From NCBI RefSeq assembly GCF_030250645.1, contig NZ_JASSVS010000005.1, forward strand, positions 310,001 through 374,000: a DNA stretch of 64,000 nucleotides, given 5' to 3'. Position numbers and translations under genes: made by a program. Under the pieces are notes generated by a model that was given only the letters and a program-made list of their open reading frames with translations, was not told where the DNA came from and did no database searches. The stretch is from Marinobacter azerbaijanicus (GTDB taxonomy: Bacteria > Pseudomonadota > Gammaproteobacteria > Pseudomonadales > Oleiphilaceae). Positions 61,355 through 64,000 of this stretch are shown here, in pieces. Position 1 is the stretch's first letter, and every line of letters begins with the position of its first letter.

Positions 61355-61474
61355 TGGCAGGCTCCCTGACCAGTAACTTTCCGGATACGTTCCTCTATAA
61401 ACATAGGCAATGGGGGCGAAAACTGGAAGTATAAACCCCACAACTGCGACCTGAATCGGTTCAGGACAAAACTG

Positions 61475-62386
61475 TCACTTATCCATGCGCAGCGTCTTCG
61501 CCATTGTTTCAAAGCCAATCGCAGCGAAATGAGGTAACAGAGGTTCAGGCAGGTCATGCCCCATACCCTGGATCATTTCGATACGGGCGTGGGGCATCAG
61601 GTAACCCAACTGTTCTGCAGCTACCGGCCGCACCAGCGGATCGTCCTTGCCATGGATCACCGATACCGGCACCCGGATGCGACGTGTCGCCGAAGACAGA
61701 CTGCCTGTGGCGAGAATGGCACGGGTCTGCCGCAGGATACCCGCAGGGTGATAGCTGCGGCGATAATCCCGCACGACCCGGTCCTTCACTGCCTGCTCGC
61801 CGGGCGGAAAACCAGGGCTCTGGATGGCCTTCCAGAAGTCCAGGGAACGGGCCACCACCGAGGCCTCGTCATGGCCCCTGGCGCCAATGCCCGCAAGGCG
61901 CCATATCAGCCTCGTTTCGGGCATCGGCAAACGCGGGCTGTTGGTGGACGTCATGATCAGGGTAGCGGAGCGTACCCGTTCCGGGTGGTTCGCGGCCACC
62001 AGCTGGCTGATCATGCCACCCATGGAAACACCCACCAGGTGAGCACTGGCAAGACCCAGCGCATCCATCAAGTGACACACATCACCAGCCATGTCATGGA
62101 GAGTATAGGGGGCGGCGATCGGCAGCCCCATCCGGTGCCTTGCCATTACCGCAACAGGATGCCCCTCAAGCCGATCCTTCAAATGGGAAGACAGGCCAAT
62201 ATCCCGGTTATCAAACCGGATCACCCGAAAGCCTTCATCGGCGTAGTGATCCAGCAGGGCCTCAGGCCAGAGTGTCATCTGCGCCCCCAGCCCCATGACG
62301 AAAATCACCGGTTCGCCATCAGGATCACCACGGGTTTCCACGCAGAGAGACAGATTACCGGCCTGTACATGAAAGCTTTCGGGCAT
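61475..62386 (-). CDS. Alpha/beta-fold hydrolase
   Basis: A 303-residue alpha/beta hydrolase. The nucleophilic Ser is in GVSMGGMISQL (about residue 120), the Asp is in HGKDDPLVRP and the His is in GMGHDLPEPL, so the triad is complete. The oxyanion segment is MGLGAQMTLW, and FDNRDIGLSSHL is a typical early motif of the esterase/lipase-like group. It has no signal peptide and so acts in the cytoplasm. The ester substrate is unknown. A role in short lipid or polyester breakdown would fit the lipid-oriented genome. Confidence 0.88.
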   Translation of the reverse strand: MPESFHVQAGNLSLCVETRGDPDGEPVIFVMGLGAQMTLWPEALLDHYADEGFRVIRFDNRDIGLSSHLKDRLEGHPVAVMARHRMGLPIAAPYTLHDMAGDVCHLMDALGLASAHLVGVSMGGMISQLVAANHPERVRSATLIMTSTNSPRLPMPETRLIWRLAGIGARGHDEASVVARSLDFWKAIQSPGFPPGEQAVKDRVVRDYRRSYHPAGILRQTRAILATGSLSSATRRIRVPVSVIHGKDDPLVRPVAAEQLGYLMPHARIEMIQGMGHDLPEPLLPHFAAIGFETMAKTLRMDK

Positions 62387-62615
62387 GAATGAGACTCCTG
62401 ATAAACCAGGCTACAGCTTAACCTGATAGACAACGGATCCAACAGCTTTACAGACCAACATTCCCCGAGAACAGGCAATTCTTGTCGATTAATATTTACA
62501 GATGAAAATAAGTGTATAAACTCAATAGGTTATACGCTTCACTCAAGCGAAACATCTTCCGTCCATTGTCACAGCGGGCGAGTCCAAACCATGGCAGAAA
62601 CACAGGGAGATTCCC

Positions 62616-63977
62616 ATGGAAGCCTTTGAGTCTTTTGTAAGCAGCATCAACGCACTGGTATGGGGTCCGCCCATGCTGGTGATGATTCTCGGGGTCGGGC
62701 TGTTTCTCAGTATTGGCCTCAAACTGATGCCGGTACTGAAACTCCGGGCCGGTTTCCGGCTGATGTGGAAAGGTCGCACCGGTGCTGAATCAGAAGGTGA
62801 GATACCACCGTTTCAGGCACTGATGACCGCCCTGTCCGCCACGGTCGGCACCGGCAATATCGCCGGCGTCGCCACGGCGGTGTTTCTGGGTGGGCCCGGC
62901 GCCCTGTTCTGGATGTGGCTGACTGCCCTCGTGGGCATGGCAACCAAGTACTCTGAAGCAGTACTGGCAGTGCGCTTCCGTGAAGTGGATGAGCGCGGGG
63001 CCTATGTGGGTGGCCCGATGTATTACATCCGTAACGGTCTGGGCAAGAAATGGGCATGGCTGGGTGTGCTATTTGCCATATTTGCAGCAGTGGCAGCTTT
63101 CGGCATAGGCAACACCGTACAGGCCAACTCTGTGGCCGACGTCCTGAATACCAACTTCAACCTGCCACACTGGATAACAGGCCTCATCCTGATGACACTG
63201 GTTGGCCTGGTGCTGGTTGGCGGCATCAAGCGCATCGGACAGGTTGCAAGCGCACTAGTGCCCTTTATGGCAATCGCCTATGTGCTGGTTGGCCTGGTGG
63301 TGCTGGCCATTAATGCCAACCAGCTTCCGAGCGCCATCGCCATGGTATTCACCCATGCCTTCAGCCCGGTGGCTGCCGAGGGTGGCTTCGCAGGAGCCGC
63401 TGTGTGGGCCGCCATTCGCTTCGGTGTGGCCCGGGGTATTTTCTCCAACGAGGCCGGCCTGGGCTCGGCCCCCATTGCCCATGCCGCCGCGCAGACAAAA
63501 AACCCGATCAATCAGGGCATGGTCGCCATGCTGGGCACCTTTATCGACACCATCATCGTGTGCAGCATCACCGGCCTTGTCATCATCAGTTCCGGGGCCT
63601 GGACCTCCGGCGAGACCGGCGCTGCCCTGACGTCGCTGGCCTTCGAGACCGGGCTGCCGGGGTTCGGCAACTATGTTGTCGCCATTTCCCTGGCAATTTT
63701 TGCCTTTACCACCATCATCGGCTGGTCCTTCTATGGTGAACGGTGTATCGAGTTCCTGTTCGGTGTGAAGGCCATCGTGCCCTACCGTGTTGTCTGGGTC
63801 CTGGCGATTCCGGTGGGCGCCACCATCAACCTGGGGCTGATCTGGCTGATCGCCGACACGCTCAATGCCATGATGGCCCTGCCCAACCTTGTGGCCCTGC
63901 TGTTACTCAGCCCCGTAGTCTTCAAGCTTACGCGGGAACATTTCGAGAAAGAGCGCTCCCTGGGGGTCAATCATTAA
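62616..63977 (+). CDS. Alanine/glycine:sodium symporter (AGCS family)
   Basis: A 453-residue inner-membrane transporter with about eleven helices that imports alanine or glycine with sodium. Family signatures are PFQALMTALSATVGTGNIAGVATAVFLGGPGALFWMW, the GGPMYYIRNGLG loop and RGIFSNEAGLGSAPIAHAAA. CAGGGAGA precedes the ATG. The 229-base upstream spacer has an AT-rich segment (about 62487-62535) suited to a promoter. I looked for a glycine riboswitch there and found no convincing one. The gene ends 23 bases before the end of the window. Confidence 0.94.
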   Translation: MEAFESFVSSINALVWGPPMLVMILGVGLFLSIGLKLMPVLKLRAGFRLMWKGRTGAESEGEIPPFQALMTALSATVGTGNIAGVATAVFLGGPGALFWMWLTALVGMATKYSEAVLAVRFREVDERGAYVGGPMYYIRNGLGKKWAWLGVLFAIFAAVAAFGIGNTVQANSVADVLNTNFNLPHWITGLILMTLVGLVLVGGIKRIGQVASALVPFMAIAYVLVGLVVLAINANQLPSAIAMVFTHAFSPVAAEGGFAGAAVWAAIRFGVARGIFSNEAGLGSAPIAHAAAQTKNPINQGMVAMLGTFIDTIIVCSITGLVIISSGAWTSGETGAALTSLAFETGLPGFGNYVVAISLAIFAFTTIIGWSFYGERCIEFLFGVKAIVPYRVVWVLAIPVGATINLGLIWLIADTLNAMMALPNLVALLLLSPVVFKLTREHFEKERSLGVNH

Positions 63978-64000
63978 TTCGTTGGTGGCGGATGAGGCAA

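Noticed and set aside
62387..62615. Glycine riboswitch upstream of the AGCS symporter
   Set aside because: I could not find the conserved glycine-aptamer core or tandem stems; only an AT-rich promoter-like segment is visible.

Overview
This window reads as chromosome of a GC-rich marine gammaproteobacterium, most likely Marinobacter or a close relative. That is an inference from gene content: many acyl-CoA dehydrogenases and other beta-oxidation genes, a TRAP transporter, many c-di-GMP and chemotaxis proteins, and intergenic spaces packed with palindromic repeats. There are no rRNA or tRNA genes, insertion sequences, phage genes or CRISPR arrays that I can see. The window opens inside a TetR-type regulator.

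Region 1 (0.5-17.6 kb) is lipid and carboxylic-acid catabolism. Minus-strand genes encode an aldehyde dehydrogenase, a zinc alcohol dehydrogenase, a 600-residue acyl-CoA dehydrogenase, a thiolase and a FadB/FadJ-like bifunctional enzyme. An IclR regulator is divergent from ghrA. A multi-pass membrane protein of unknown substrate is divergent from a plus-strand operon of gcdH, two PimC/PimD-like acyl-CoA dehydrogenases, a class II aldolase and a MaoC hydratase. Together the enzymes can take an alcohol to aldehyde, acid, acyl-CoA and then through beta-oxidation. The spacers carry three families of palindromic repeats.

Region 2 (18-23 kb) holds an HBM-type chemoreceptor, a GGDEF/EAL protein and a small XRE regulator. 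Region 3 (23-35 kb) returns to acid activation: a decayed ketopantoate reductase, an acyl-CoA ligase, a SurE paralogue, a phosphotransferase-family protein, an SDR, an ACAD10/11-like dehydrogenase, a thioesterase, a second acyl-CoA ligase and a complete TRAP transporter. A candidate operator ending in CGAAA recurs in five promoter regions of regions 1 and 3, suggesting one IclR regulon linking uptake, activation and oxidation. Region 4 (34.8-44.9 kb) is mixed: an exported protein of unknown function, an EAL protein, an NSS transporter, a PAS chemoreceptor, an EamA exporter, a MATE pump, a diguanylate cyclase and a cysteine-rich unknown.

Region 5 (45.0-60.0 kb) is the most unusual part. It is a tightly packed run of ten plus-strand signalling genes: two soluble histidine kinases, several response regulators of one receiver type, an MglA-like small GTPase, a receiver domain fused to a PilB/GspE-type secretion ATPase, a large multi-PAS membrane kinase, a REC-PAS-LOV-GGDEF-EAL-REC protein with an intact photoactive LOV cysteine, and two HD-GYP-like proteins that have lost the metal-binding HD pair. 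I read it as a candidate pathway coupling phosphorelay, light and c-di-GMP to a polar GTPase and a pilus or secretion motor.

Region 6 (60.0-64 kb) is housekeeping: S-formylglutathione hydrolase, a CBS-domain protein, an alpha/beta hydrolase and an alanine/glycine:sodium symporter.
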